DNA of 16,232 nt from Hydrogenothermaceae bacterium (GTDB lineage Bacteria > Aquificota > Aquificia > Aquificales > Hydrogenothermaceae), in NCBI GenBank assembly GCA_012961365.1, contig DTZN01000284.1, positions 1 through 16,232 on the forward strand. Direction: 5' to 3'. This document shows positions 1 to 8,104 of this stretch, in pieces. A program made the translations under genes and the position numbers. Positions within the stretch are counted from its first letter, which is position 1. Each line of letters starts with the position of its first letter. A model generated the notes under the pieces. That model saw only the letters and a list, made by a program, of their open reading frames with translations, was not told the origin of the DNA and made no database searches.

Positions 1-90
1 ATTTGTGCAAATGTTGTAGAAATAGTAAACAAGGTAGCAATAAATAAAGGATTCAAGTCTATAATTATAGATGCTACTATCTTTCCAAAT
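1..90 (+). other. 3' part of an open reading frame, identity unknown
   Basis: Frame 1 is open from the first base, while the other two forward frames hit stops within the first 45 bases. Its first 30 codons have the A/T-ending codon choice of the real genes here and give a plausible soluble segment containing GFKSIIIDATIFPN. The frame does not close before the RNA genes: it stays open through the GC-rich hairpin and the Met tRNA, and first stops at 211-213 inside tRNA-Asp. A true protein end is therefore not visible. It may be a gene tail cut off by a rearrangement near position 90, or chance. I do not recognise the family. The right limit at 90 is only where base composition changes. Confidence 0.3.
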
Positions 91-91
91 T

Positions 92-106
92 TGGCGCAGC
101 GCGCCA
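92..106. repeat. GC-rich perfect hairpin upstream of the tRNA genes
   Basis: TGGCGC (92-97) and GCGCCA (101-106) pair perfectly over six base pairs around the loop AGC. It stands out in DNA that is otherwise very AT-rich and lies five bases before the first tRNA acceptor stem. It could be a leader stem in the tRNA precursor, a processing signal, or the scar of a rearrangement. Function is not known. Confidence 0.5.
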
Positions 107-110
107 CTGT

Positions 111-184
<74 letters not shown>

Positions 185-189
185 TATGC

Positions 190-267
190 GGGGTCGTAGC
201 TCAACCCGGTTAGAGCGCTGGCCTGTCACGCCAGAGGTCGCGGGTTCGAATCCCGTCGGCTCCGCCA
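190..267 (+). tRNA. tRNA-Asp (GUC)
   Basis: A complete cloverleaf. Acceptor GGGGTCG (190-196) pairs with CGGCTCC (257-263), including two G-U wobbles. The D-stem is GCTC/GAGC (199-202 and 213-216), the anticodon stem CTGGC/GCCAG (218-222 and 230-234), and the loop CTGTCAC has anticodon GTC at 225-227. The variable loop is five bases, the T-arm is GCGGG/CCCGT around TTCGAAT, the discriminator is G264, and CCA is encoded at 265-267. It follows the Met tRNA after a five-base spacer, so the two were presumably co-transcribed. High GC content against AT-rich surroundings suits a thermophile. Confidence 0.95.
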
Positions 268-291
268 TTTATTTATCAAAATGAGATTATA

Positions 292-1086
292 ATGAATAGA
301 AAAAGAACAAAACAGGATTACATAGTTCATAATGTAGATGCTGCATTTGAAGTCTTATTTCTACTTGCCAAAAAATCCAATTTAACTTTTGAAGAAATAT
401 TATCTAATTTTAGTATTTCTAAAAACCAACTTCAAAAGATACTATCTATATTGACAGTTCGTGGTTATGTAGAATACAGTAAAAGGAAAAAAACATATTC
501 TCTAGGAATAAAAAACTTTGAACTGGGATATTCTTATTTATCCCATGTTGAAATTAGAGAACAAGCAAGACCTTACCTACAATATTTTGGAGATAATATA
601 AAAGAAAATGTTTATTTAGCTGTCAGAAGCGGTTGGGATATTGTTTATATAGATGCTTATGAAGTAGATAGGCCAGTTATGGTTAAGTCTAGAGTTGGAA
701 AACTCCTTCCTATGTATGCATCTGCATCTGGTAAGGTTCATCTTGCATTTATGGAAAAAAATGAATTAGATGAATTTTTTAAATCTATAGAATTAAAGCC
801 TTTTACAGAGAAAACAATAACAGATGAAGAAACTTTGAGGGAACATTTAAAGAAAGTAAAAGAAGAAGGATACGCTATAGATGACGAAGAATGGGAAAAG
901 GAAGTTAGATGTTTGTCTGTTCCTGTTTTTGATTATAAGGGGGAAGTTGCAGCTGCTATAACTCTATCAGGTCCTTCTTTTAGAATACCTTATAATAGAT
1001 TGATAGAGTTAAAGGATATTTTCTTAGAAAAATCTAAAGAATTATCTGAAAGATTAGGGTATAGTAAAGAATGGAAAGTAAGTTAA
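292..1086 (+). CDS. IclR-family transcriptional regulator
   Basis: A cytoplasmic DNA-binding regulator of 264 residues, the usual IclR length. Residues about 12-75 form the winged helix-turn-helix (recognition-helix area SISKNQLQKILSILTVRGYV). Residues about 85-255 are the effector-binding domain, recognised by LLPMYASASGKVHLAF near 138-153 and by GYAIDDEEWEKEVRCLSVPV near 193-212, which match the family's LPLHATAxGKAxLA and GYAVDDEExxxGVRC signatures. The regulated genes and ligand cannot be read from the sequence. The start is the ATG at 292; an ATG at 281 stops after three codons. No clear ribosome binding site precedes it. The 3' end overlaps dapE by 16 bases, suggesting one transcript and possible control of, or accidental coupling to, that gene. 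Confidence 0.92.
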   Translation: MNRKRTKQDYIVHNVDAAFEVLFLLAKKSNLTFEEILSNFSISKNQLQKILSILTVRGYVEYSKRKKTYSLGIKNFELGYSYLSHVEIREQARPYLQYFGDNIKENVYLAVRSGWDIVYIDAYEVDRPVMVKSRVGKLLPMYASASGKVHLAFMEKNELDEFFKSIELKPFTEKTITDEETLREHLKKVKEEGYAIDDEEWEKEVRCLSVPVFDYKGEVAAAITLSGPSFRIPYNRLIELKDIFLEKSKELSERLGYSKEWKVS

Positions 1087-2147
1087 TAGAATATACAAAA
1101 AAGCTTGTGGAAATACCTTCCGTTATTGGCAATGAGAAACAAATTGCTGATTTTGTTGAAAATTTTTTAGTTAATTTTTATAAGAAGGAAAATATAATAA
1201 GATATAACAATTCAATTATTACCTTTGATAATATTAATCCTTCCAAAAAAACTATAGCTTTAATAGGACATCTTGACACAGTTCCAGGGGAAAATGAATA
1301 TACAGGACAAATTATAGATGAAAAGATTTTTGGCCTTGGTGCTAGTGATATGAAATCAGGATTAGCAGTTATGATGGCTCTTATAGAATACTTTTCAAAT
1401 AGAGAAAAAAGATTTAATACCATATATGTCTTTTATGAAAAAGAAGAAGGACCATATATAGATAATGGATTAGAACCTCTTTTGAAAAATTTTGATATTA
1501 TACAAAAGGCTGATTTAGCTTTTGCATTAGAACCTACCGATAACAAAGTGCAAGTTGGTTGTTTAGGAACTATGCATGCATCTATTATTTTTGAGGGTAA
1601 AAGGGCACATTCAGCAAGACCTTGGCAAGGTGAAAACGCTATACATAAATCAGTAAATTTTTTAAAAAGATTAACAAATTTTGGTGCAAAAGAATATGAA
1701 TTTGAAGGTATGAAATTTTATGAAGTAATGAATGCAACTATGGTTGATTTTTCTGGGGGGAGAAACATTATACCTGATAAATTTGTGATAAATGTTAACT
1801 ATAGATTTGCTCCTGGAAAAACAATAGAAGAAGCCAAACAAGACATAATCAAAATTGTTAATGGAGAAGCTAAGGTGGAATTTACAGACCTTTGCCCCTC
1901 AGGTAGAGTATGTTTAGATAATCCTATATTAAAAGAATTTGTAAATACTTTTAGTCTTACTGTTGAGGCAAAACAGGCATGGACTGATGTTGCAAGACTT
2001 TCTTTATATGGTATTGACGCTGTTAATTTTGGACCAGGAAATGCTTCACAGGCTCATCAGAAAAACGAGTATGTAGAAATAAAAAATATAATTGATAACT
2101 TTAATATATTCAAAAAATTTTTAGAAAATAGTTTTAACTATGTTTGA
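1071..2147 (+). CDS. dapE: Succinyl-diaminopimelate desuccinylase (M20 family)
   Basis: Hydrolyses N-succinyl-L,L-diaminopimelate in the cytoplasm to give L,L-diaminopimelate for lysine and peptidoglycan. The protein has 358 residues. Di-zinc M20 landmarks are visible: HLDTVPG with H67 and D69, the bridging aspartate D93 in GASDMKSG, the catalytic/metal pair E125-E126 in EKEEGP, E154 in ALEPTD, and H329 in GNASQAHQKNEYVE. H180 in RAHSARPWQGENAIHK marks the lid/dimer domain (about 165-280). The overall pattern (GCLGTMHASI, RAHSARPW, VNYRFAP) is that of the actinobacterial-type DapE branch rather than the proteobacterial one. It begins inside the end of the IclR gene; AGGG lies about a dozen bases upstream. 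dapB is also in this window, so the pathway is present. Another M20 amidohydrolase role is possible but less likely. Confidence 0.85.
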   Translation: MESKLIEYTKKLVEIPSVIGNEKQIADFVENFLVNFYKKENIIRYNNSIITFDNINPSKKTIALIGHLDTVPGENEYTGQIIDEKIFGLGASDMKSGLAVMMALIEYFSNREKRFNTIYVFYEKEEGPYIDNGLEPLLKNFDIIQKADLAFALEPTDNKVQVGCLGTMHASIIFEGKRAHSARPWQGENAIHKSVNFLKRLTNFGAKEYEFEGMKFYEVMNATMVDFSGGRNIIPDKFVINVNYRFAPGKTIEEAKQDIIKIVNGEAKVEFTDLCPSGRVCLDNPILKEFVNTFSLTVEAKQAWTDVARLSLYGIDAVNFGPGNASQAHQKNEYVEIKNIIDNFNIFKKFLENSFNYV

Positions 2148-2164
2148 ATATAATGTAAACAATC

Positions 2165-2200
2165 TTAAAAAAACACCGACTAAAGTCGGTATTTACTTTA
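2165..2200. terminator. Hairpin terminator shared by two convergent genes
   Basis: ACCGAC (2175-2180) and GTCGGT (2185-2190) form a perfect six-pair stem around TAAA. On the minus strand the stem is followed by GTTTTTTT, a classic rho-independent terminator for the haem lipoprotein gene that ends only eight bases away. On the plus strand the trailing bases are T-rich but broken by A and C, so it should work less well for dapE. Confidence 0.85.
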
Positions 2201-2797
2201 CTTAACCATTTCTTCTGGAATAGAAACTCTTATAACACCTCTAAAATCACCTAAATTATATCCAGTTGCTTTATCATTTGGATATAAAGATTTTATTTTT
2301 GCAAGTAATTGTTTATCCATTTTAGAAGGTTCTCCATGACACATTAAACACACATTTTGGATTTTTAGAGGTTTGTAGTATCTATAGTAAGTTTTTCCAT
2401 TTTCATTTACTTTTTGTATTAGATGCTTTAAATTTTTTCCTTCTTTTGTTGTATTTTCAAATTTTATAAGGGCTTCTTTTTCATACTTATCTGGTTTATT
2501 TAAAGGATTTCTGTATTTTAAGGAGGTTCTTTTTATTTCTATCCCGTGGTCTACTTCTTCTTCCACTTTCTTAGTTAATTGTAAAGCTTTCTTATTACAA
2601 ACTTCTATCGCTTCATAAGGACTTTTAGATATTGCTTTTACTAATTCTTCTTTGAGAGTTTTTAATAGTTTTTTAGAGACATTTTCTCCAATTTCAATTA
2701 CTTTAGGATTATCATCTACATAGGAAACATCATTTGAATGTGTGCAAGAAAATAAAATAGGCACCGATAATAAAGCTCCTACTACAGTTTTTTTCAT
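2198..2797 (-). CDS. Haem c lipoprotein, DUF3365/Tll0287-like
   Basis: A 199-residue envelope protein. The N-terminus has a lipoprotein signal (MKKTVVGALLSVPILFSC), with a lipobox ending in C18 that would be lipidated. The mature part is a helical region with C67, then a single haem c site CLMCH at 150-154 (CxxCH, H154 as an axial ligand), then the ending GYNLGDFRGVIRVSIPEEM. This order, with one CxxCH followed by a G-x-x-x-GDxxGxxSV-like strand, is that of the DUF3365 (Tll0287-like) family, whose members are sensor-like periplasmic haem domains. No kinase is attached, so it is a free-standing version. A good ribosome binding site (AGAGG) lies about eight bases before the ATG. It follows the methyltransferase gene by 41 bases and probably shares its transcript. 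Electron transfer, redox sensing or gas binding are all possible. Confidence 0.75.
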   Translation of the reverse strand: MKKTVVGALLSVPILFSCTHSNDVSYVDDNPKVIEIGENVSKKLLKTLKEELVKAISKSPYEAIEVCNKKALQLTKKVEEEVDHGIEIKRTSLKYRNPLNKPDKYEKEALIKFENTTKEGKNLKHLIQKVNENGKTYYRYYKPLKIQNVCLMCHGEPSKMDKQLLAKIKSLYPNDKATGYNLGDFRGVIRVSIPEEMVK

Positions 2798-2838
2798 TTT
2801 TAAACCTCTATTAAAATATTAACATATTAAAATATATT

Positions 2839-3459
2839 TCATTTTTTCATAGCTAGCAATATTCCATCTCTTATTGGAACTATACAAGTTTCAAATTTTT
2901 TATTTTCAAACATGTATTTTGTAAACTCTTTTATTTTCTTAGTTTGATTATCTAGATTTTGCTCTAAAACTTTTCCATTCCACAAAATATTGTCAGCAAT
3001 AACAAGGGCATTTTCAGATAGATTGTTTTCTAAAGTTTTGATAGCTTCTAAATATCTGGATTTTTCATGGTCTATAAACAAAATATCTATATTTTTATAC
3101 TGATTTGCAATTTCTAAAGCATCTCCTATATGAAATTCTGCCTTTTCTAGCAAGTTTCCTTTTTTAAAAAATTCTTTGGCTTTATTTATGTTTTCCTCTT
3201 TATAATCACTTAGAACAACTTTTCCATCAATTAAAGCCTTTGCAAACCAAAATCCAGAATAACCAAAACCAGAACCAAGCTCTACAATAAGTTTAGGATT
3301 TTTTATTTTGGTAATCAGATAAATAAATTTACCCACAAGCCTATCTACTATTGGAAAGTTTAGTTTATGACCTAATTCTTCCATTTCTAATAAAACTTTA
3401 TCTTCTACATTTGTTAGATTTCTTATGTAATTTTCTATATATGGGTTGGTTATAAACAT
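2839..3459 (-). CDS. SAM-dependent O-methyltransferase, class I
   Basis: A 206-residue soluble enzyme of the cation-dependent O-methyltransferase family (caffeoyl-CoA/catechol type, Methyltransf_3). Motif I is IVELGSGFGYSG at 58-69, binding S-adenosylmethionine; VVLSDYKEENINKAKEFF at 81-98 is the motif II strand and acidic residue region; IDILFIDHEKSRYLEAI at 124-140 supplies the metal-binding D130; ADN at 155-157 supplies the other metal ligands. The acceptor molecule cannot be deduced. AGGAG lies seven bases before the ATG. The gene is divergent from uvrB and heads a two-gene unit with the haem lipoprotein; no functional link between the two is evident. Confidence 0.85.
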   Translation of the reverse strand: MFITNPYIENYIRNLTNVEDKVLLEMEELGHKLNFPIVDRLVGKFIYLITKIKNPKLIVELGSGFGYSGFWFAKALIDGKVVLSDYKEENINKAKEFFKKGNLLEKAEFHIGDALEIANQYKNIDILFIDHEKSRYLEAIKTLENNLSENALVIADNILWNGKVLEQNLDNQTKKIKEFTKYMFENKKFETCIVPIRDGILLAMKK

Positions 3460-3476
3460 GCTTTTCTCCTTTTTAT

Positions 3477-3504
3477 TTGTAAATTTTTTATTTTAGTTTA
3501 TATT
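3477..3504 (+). promoter_or_regulatory. Candidate sigma-70-type promoter of uvrB
   Basis: TTGTAA (3477-3482) and TATATT (3499-3504) are separated by 16 bases and lie 33 bases before the uvrB start. They sit in the 77-base divergent gap between the methyltransferase and uvrB. In DNA this AT-rich such matches arise by chance, so the call is tentative. No LexA-like box was recognised. Confidence 0.35.
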
Positions 3505-3536
3505 TTTCTTTTAAAAATTTATATGAGGTAAATAAC

Positions 3537-5525
3537 TTGGCAAAATCTCCATTTGATATAAAACTACCCTTTAAACCAGCAGGAGACCAGCCAAAGGCAA
3601 TAAAACAGTTATACGAAAACCTAAAATCAGGAGTAAAAGAACAAGTATTACTAGGAGCAACAGGAACAGGTAAAACTATAACCTTCGCCAATGTTATTGA
3701 AAAGTATGGAAAACCAACTCTTGTTTTAACCCATAACAAAACATTAGCAGCACAACTTTATAGAGAATTAAAAGAACTTTTTCCTGATAATGCTGTTGAA
3801 TATTTTGTTTCCTATTACGATTACTACCAACCGGAAGCATATTTACCAGAAAAGGATATTTACATAGAAAAAGATAGCTCAATAAATGATGCAATAGATA
3901 GACTTAGACATTCTGCAACAAAAAGTTTAATAGAAAGACCAGATACTATTGTTGTTGCTTCCGTCTCATGTATTTATGGTCTTGGAACACCAGAATTTTA
4001 TGAAAAACTAAGACTTCATCTTTATATAGGACAGGAAATAGATAGACAAAAACTATTAAAAAAGTTAATAGAACTACAATATGTTAGAGATGACTACTCA
4101 TTTAAAAGAGGGACATTCCGAGTAAAAGGAGATACTGTAGAAATATTGCCATCTCATACAGAAGATACAATAATTAGAGTAGAATTTTTTGGAGATGAAA
4201 TAGAAAATATTACAGAGCTTGATATATTCAATCGTTCTCCAAAAAGAAATTTACAAACAACGGTAATATTCCCTGCTTCTCACTACGTAATTCCAAGACC
4301 AGATATGCTTCAAGCAATAGAGCAAATAAAAAAAGACTTAGAAAAAGAAGTTGAAGAATTTAAAAAACAAGGTAAAGAAATTGAAGCAAACAGACTTTGG
4401 CAAAGAACTAATTACGATATAGAAATGATGCTTGAACTTGGAACATGTAAAGGAATAGAAAATTACTCTAGATACTTTGATGGAAGAAAACATGGAGAGC
4501 CTCCTTATACATTACTTGATTATTTTCCTGATGATTATCTTTTAATAATAGATGAATCACATGTAACTATTCCTCAAGTAAGGGCTATGTATAACGGAGA
4601 TAGAAGAAGAAAAGAAAATTTAGTTAAATACGGCTGGAGAATGAAATCTGCATTTGATAATAGACCTTTAAAATTTGATGAATTTTTACAAAAAATAGAA
4701 AGAGCTATTTATGTTTCTGCTACTCCTGCAGATTGGGAAATAGAAAGAAGTAAAGGCATAATAGTTGAACAAATTATAAGACCAACAGGATTATTAGACC
4801 CTGTTATTGAAGTGAAACCAACAGAAGGACAAATAGATGATTTAATTTCTGAAATTTGGAAAATAAAAGAAAGAGATGAAAGGGCAATCGTTATAACATT
4901 AACTAAAAAAATGGCAGAACATCTAGCTGATTATCTACAAGAAAGGGAGATAAAAGCTATATATTTACATTCGGAAATAGACACAATAGAAAGAGCAAAA
5001 ATAATAAAAGAAACAAGAGAAGGAAAGTATGATGTTATTGTTGGAGTAAATCTTTTAAGAGAAGGAATAGACATGCCAGAAGTTTCCTTAGTTGCTGTTT
5101 TAGATGCAGATAAACAAGGGTTTTTAAGGTCAACAACTGCACTCATACAAATTATAGGTAGAGCAGCAAGAAATGAGAACGGTAGGGCAATTTTATATGC
5201 GGACATAATAACCCCAGCAATGCAAAAAGCAATAGATGAAACAAATAGAAGAAGAAAAATCCAAGAAGAATACAATAAAAAATATGGAATTACCCCAAAA
5301 ACAGTAGAAAAAGAAATAAAGGACCTGATAAATCTAGAAGAGCTAGGTATATACGAATATTATGAAGAAATTCCTGAAAATATCTCATCTGAAGAACAAC
5401 TTTTAGAAGAAATAGAAAAATTAGAAAAACAGATGTGGGAATATGCGAAAAATTGGGAATTTGAAAAAGCGGCACAGCTCAGGGATAAAATAGAGAAACT
5501 AAAAAAACTTGCAGTAGCTTTATAA
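3537..5525 (+). CDS. uvrB: Excinuclease ABC subunit B
   Basis: The damage-verifying helicase of nucleotide excision repair, which receives lesions from UvrA and recruits UvrC. It has 662 residues, the family's normal length. Walker A is GATGTGKT at 40-47. The aromatic beta-hairpin [14 protein letters not shown] at 91-104 is the element that clamps DNA at the lesion. [11 protein letters not shown] (motif II) and [10 protein letters not shown] (motif III) follow, then the second RecA domain ending in QIIGRAARN (motif VI). A C-terminal UVR coiled coil, about residues 617-655, binds UvrC. The start is TTG at 3537: GAGG at 3525-3528 is correctly spaced, and the in-frame protein begins with the conserved region. 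The only nearby ATG (3523) stops after two codons. Confidence 0.98.
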   Translation: MAKSPFDIKLPFKPAGDQPKAIKQLYENLKSGVKEQVLLGATGTGKTITFANVIEKYGKPTLVLTHNKTLAAQLYRELKELFPDNAVEYFVSYYDYYQPEAYLPEKDIYIEKDSSINDAIDRLRHSATKSLIERPDTIVVASVSCIYGLGTPEFYEKLRLHLYIGQEIDRQKLLKKLIELQYVRDDYSFKRGTFRVKGDTVEILPSHTEDTIIRVEFFGDEIENITELDIFNRSPKRNLQTTVIFPASHYVIPRPDMLQAIEQIKKDLEKEVEEFKKQGKEIEANRLWQRTNYDIEMMLELGTCKGIENYSRYFDGRKHGEPPYTLLDYFPDDYLLIIDESHVTIPQVRAMYNGDRRRKENLVKYGWRMKSAFDNRPLKFDEFLQKIERAIYVSATPADWEIERSKGIIVEQIIRPTGLLDPVIEVKPTEGQIDDLISEIWKIKERDERAIVITLTKKMAEHLADYLQEREIKAIYLHSEIDTIERAKIIKETREGKYDVIVGVNLLREGIDMPEVSLVAVLDADKQGFLRSTTALIQIIGRAARNENGRAILYADIITPAMQKAIDETNRRRKIQEEYNKKYGITPKTVEKEIKDLINLEELGIYEYYEEIPENISSEEQLLEEIEKLEKQMWEYAKNWEFEKAAQLRDKIEKLKKLAVAL

Positions 5526-5553
5526 AATATAATTTTTACCGATATTAAATTAC

Positions 5554-5997
5554 ATGAAAAAGAAAATCTTAGTTTTAATTTTAGCTTTAGTATTAATCTA
5601 CCCATCTTTTGGAAAAAAATTTAATATTAGGAAAGGAGATATTATAAAAGCTTATTTTAAAGTTGGTGTAATTTTACCCCTCGAATATTCAAAAAAAATA
5701 AAATCCTCAGAATTAAAAAAATTAAAAAAAGAGCCTATTCAAGTTTATCCAATAGCAATTTCATTTTTGGAAGAACCTTTAGAAAATTGTAATGGAATTG
5801 GATATGTAATTTATAACCCTCCATTAGGAAGATTTTATGGCACAATTAACCAAATAAGTTGCAACGAAAATGGAAAAGTAAAAGACTATAAAACTAAAGG
5901 GTATATTTTAGATAAAGACAAGAATGTTGGAGTCGATTCTATTTCTATAAAACCAAATATTCAAACTTATATTTTATTCACAGAAAAAATCAAATAA
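5554..5997 (+). CDS. Small secreted protein with a TraB/VirB10-like core
   Basis: A 147-residue protein with an N-terminal signal peptide (charged MKKK, hydrophobic run to about 18, likely cut after SFG), so periplasmic or outer surface. The mature part contains KGDIIKAYFKVGVILPL (27-43), then C79 in ENCNGIGYV, GRFYGTINQISCNENGKV (92-109, with C103), and KGYILDKDKNVGV (115-127). The order of these elements resembles the conserved core of TraB/TrbI/VirB10 proteins of type IV secretion, where a Cys, a Gly-rich turn, a second Cys in LSC, and GYVxGEDGKxG recur. The membrane anchor and proline-rich region of those proteins are absent, as are other secretion genes. C79 and C103 could form a disulphide. 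It has no clear ribosome binding site and may be leaderless. It lies 28 bases after uvrB and 69 bases before a TonB-dependent receptor. The family call is pattern memory, not a search. Confidence 0.6.
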   Translation: MKKKILVLILALVLIYPSFGKKFNIRKGDIIKAYFKVGVILPLEYSKKIKSSELKKLKKEPIQVYPIAISFLEEPLENCNGIGYVIYNPPLGRFYGTINQISCNENGKVKDYKTKGYILDKDKNVGVDSISIKPNIQTYILFTEKIK

Positions 5998-6013
5998 AAT
6001 ATCTTTAATTTTA

Positions 6014-6037
6014 TGTTAAATTTTTGTTAAAATAACA
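6014..6037. promoter_or_regulatory. Candidate operator or promoter of the TonB receptor gene
   Basis: TGTTAAAATAACA (6025-6037) is an inverted repeat, TGTTA and TAACA around AAA, and a further TGTTAAA lies at 6014-6020, 11 bases upstream of the same heptamer. TAAAAT at 6028-6033 could be a -10 box with a poor -35 (TTAATT, 6005-6010), which would place the repeat over the promoter. This is only suggestive of a metal-responsive repressor site, and no regulator gene is adjacent. Confidence 0.3.
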
Positions 6038-6066
6038 TTTAAAATCTCACCAAAAGGGGATGCATT

Positions 6067-8103
6067 ATGAAAAAAATATTTCTATCATTTATTTTAATTC
6101 CTGTGTTAGCTTACTCAGAGGGAATTATCAAACTAGAGAAAATCAAAAAAAAATTAACTATTAAAGACAATAATATAAAGCAATTATACAAAGAAGAAAT
6201 TCAAAATGCAGGTATAAATGATATAGGAAAAATTTTAGAACAATATGTATCAGAGATTAACAGTATAAGAAAAGGGGGAATATTTAACGACATAGTTTTA
6301 AGAGGTTTTTATAGGGATAATATAAATGTTTTAGTTGATAATAGTAAGATTTTTGGAGCTTGCCCAAATAGAATGGATCCTCCTGTCTCGAAAGTTTCAT
6401 CTGTAGAAATAGAAAAAATAGAAGTTCAAAAAGGTTCATTTGATGTTGAAAATCAAGGTTCTTTAGCAGGAACCATTAATATTAAAACAGTAGAACCTTC
6501 CAAAGATAAGAAAATAAATATTAATTTAACAGTCGGTTCATTTTCGTATTTTAAAGGTTCCACACTTATATCAGGAGGTAATGATAAAGTGAGTCTTTTA
6601 TTAGTTTATGAAAAAAGCTACTCAAAACCTTATAAAACTGGTGAAGGAAAAAAATTTACAGAATATAAACATCCAAAACCTGAAAATGACTATCAATTTA
6701 ATGAAATAAATAGAAAGGCTTATGATATAGATAATATATCAACTGGAATAAAACTTGAACTAAATGATGAAAACAAAATTTTAGTAAAAGTTGGATACCA
6801 AAAAGCTGAAAGTGTTTTATATCCTTATTTAAAAATGGATACCGTTTATGATCATACATATAAAGCAAATATTTTCTATACGCAAAAATATTTGAATATA
6901 GAAGCTTTAATTTATTTCAATTCAACTTACCATGATATGCAAGACAAATGGAGAAATTCTGCTATTTCTTGGACAGATGGGACAAACTCAACCCGTGGAT
7001 ACATGATGAGAACCATTGCAAAGGCTAAAACATACGGCTTTTCAATAAAAAAAAGTTTTAGAATTAGTAATATTGATATAAAGACTGGCATTGATGGATA
7101 TATAAGAAATTGGAGAGCTGATAATATCATTATGAACAATGATAATAAAGGTATGATTCCCAATGTTTACATAAAAAATATAGGTGCATTTTTAAAATTA
7201 AGAAAGAATTTTAGCAAAAATATAATAACAGCAGGTATAAGATACGATATTTCTTACTCCCAAGCAGATAAAAATAATTTAGGAACATCTAATAAGACTT
7301 TATATAATGAATATTATCTAAATAACTATGACTTATCAAAAACAGATGCATATTTCTCAGGATTTTTTAAATACGAATATAAACCGACGAAAAAAGTCTT
7401 TTTATTTTCAGGCATAGGAACAACAGTGAGAGTTCCAGATCCACAAGAGAGATACATAGCATTAAGAAAACCTATGACAAATCCTGATTGGATAGGAAAT
7501 CCAAATTTGAAACCTCCTAAAAATACAGAATTAGATATTGGAGCAAAATATATAAACAAAAATTTAAAATTTGAAACAACTACATTTTACAGTTATGTAA
7601 ATAACTATATTTACCTTACAAAAATTACAGCTACAAAACAAGCGACAAGTTATCAGAATATAGATGCTAAATTTTACGGATTTGATTTTTCTGCTATTTA
7701 CAATATTAAAGGTTTTTATTTTGTAGAATTTGGTGGAGCTTATCAGATTGGGAAAAAAACATCAGGGGAAGATAAGGACATAGCAGAAATACCTCCTCTT
7801 AAATTAAGAGCCAGTATAAATTTTGATGATACACAAAAGTTTGCAAGGTTAGATATAATACATGCATTTAAACAAACTAAAGTTGATTCAACTTTAAATG
7901 AGCAAGAAACTTCAGAATGGACAACTATAAATATAAAAGGGGGATATAAATATAAAAACTTTTCATTTATTTCAGGAATAAATAATTTATTTAATCAAAC
8001 TTATTATACCCATCTTTCTTACTTAAGAGACCCGTTTTCAACAGGTATGAAAGTTCCTGAATTAGGAAGATTTATTTATATCAGTGTTGTAAGTAAGTTC
8101 TAA
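6067..8103 (+). CDS. TonB-dependent outer-membrane receptor, OprC/NosA-like
   Basis: A 678-residue outer-membrane transporter powered by TonB. Residues 1-18 are a signal peptide. About 30-145 form the plug (VLRGFYRDNINVLVDN, then EIEKIEVQKGSFDVENQGSL and GTINIKT). The rest is the 22-strand barrel, ending in an aromatic residue (VVSKF). Two features point to the copper-binding OprC/NosA branch: CPNRM at 99-103, in the context GACPNRMDPP, and HDM at 289-291. In OprC a CxxxM in the plug and an HxM in the barrel bind copper, and the 186-residue separation here is close to that in OprC as I recall it. The C-terminal HLSYLRDPF...KVPELGR also fits that branch. A typical TonB box was not identified. 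AAAAGGGGA lies five bases before the ATG. Likely substrate is copper ion, inferred from these residues. Confidence 0.88.
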   Translation: MKKIFLSFILIPVLAYSEGIIKLEKIKKKLTIKDNNIKQLYKEEIQNAGINDIGKILEQYVSEINSIRKGGIFNDIVLRGFYRDNINVLVDNSKIFGACPNRMDPPVSKVSSVEIEKIEVQKGSFDVENQGSLAGTINIKTVEPSKDKKININLTVGSFSYFKGSTLISGGNDKVSLLLVYEKSYSKPYKTGEGKKFTEYKHPKPENDYQFNEINRKAYDIDNISTGIKLELNDENKILVKVGYQKAESVLYPYLKMDTVYDHTYKANIFYTQKYLNIEALIYFNSTYHDMQDKWRNSAISWTDGTNSTRGYMMRTIAKAKTYGFSIKKSFRISNIDIKTGIDGYIRNWRADNIIMNNDNKGMIPNVYIKNIGAFLKLRKNFSKNIITAGIRYDISYSQADKNNLGTSNKTLYNEYYLNNYDLSKTDAYFSGFFKYEYKPTKKVFLFSGIGTTVRVPDPQERYIALRKPMTNPDWIGNPNLKPPKNTELDIGAKYINKNLKFETTTFYSYVNNYIYLTKITATKQATSYQNIDAKFYGFDFSAIYNIKGFYFVEFGGAYQIGKKTSGEDKDIAEIPPLKLRASINFDDTQKFARLDIIHAFKQTKVDSTLNEQETSEWTTINIKGGYKYKNFSFISGINNLFNQTYYTHLSYLRDPFSTGMKVPELGRFIYISVVSKF

Positions 8104-8104
8104 C

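Noticed and set aside
3488..3894. Minus-strand frames opposite the start of uvrB
   Set aside because: They are shadows of the uvrB coding sequence; uvrB is unmistakable from its motifs.
5554..8103. A type IV secretion or conjugation locus
   Set aside because: Only one small protein resembles a TraB/VirB10 core; no ATPase, pilin, relaxase or other secretion gene is present.
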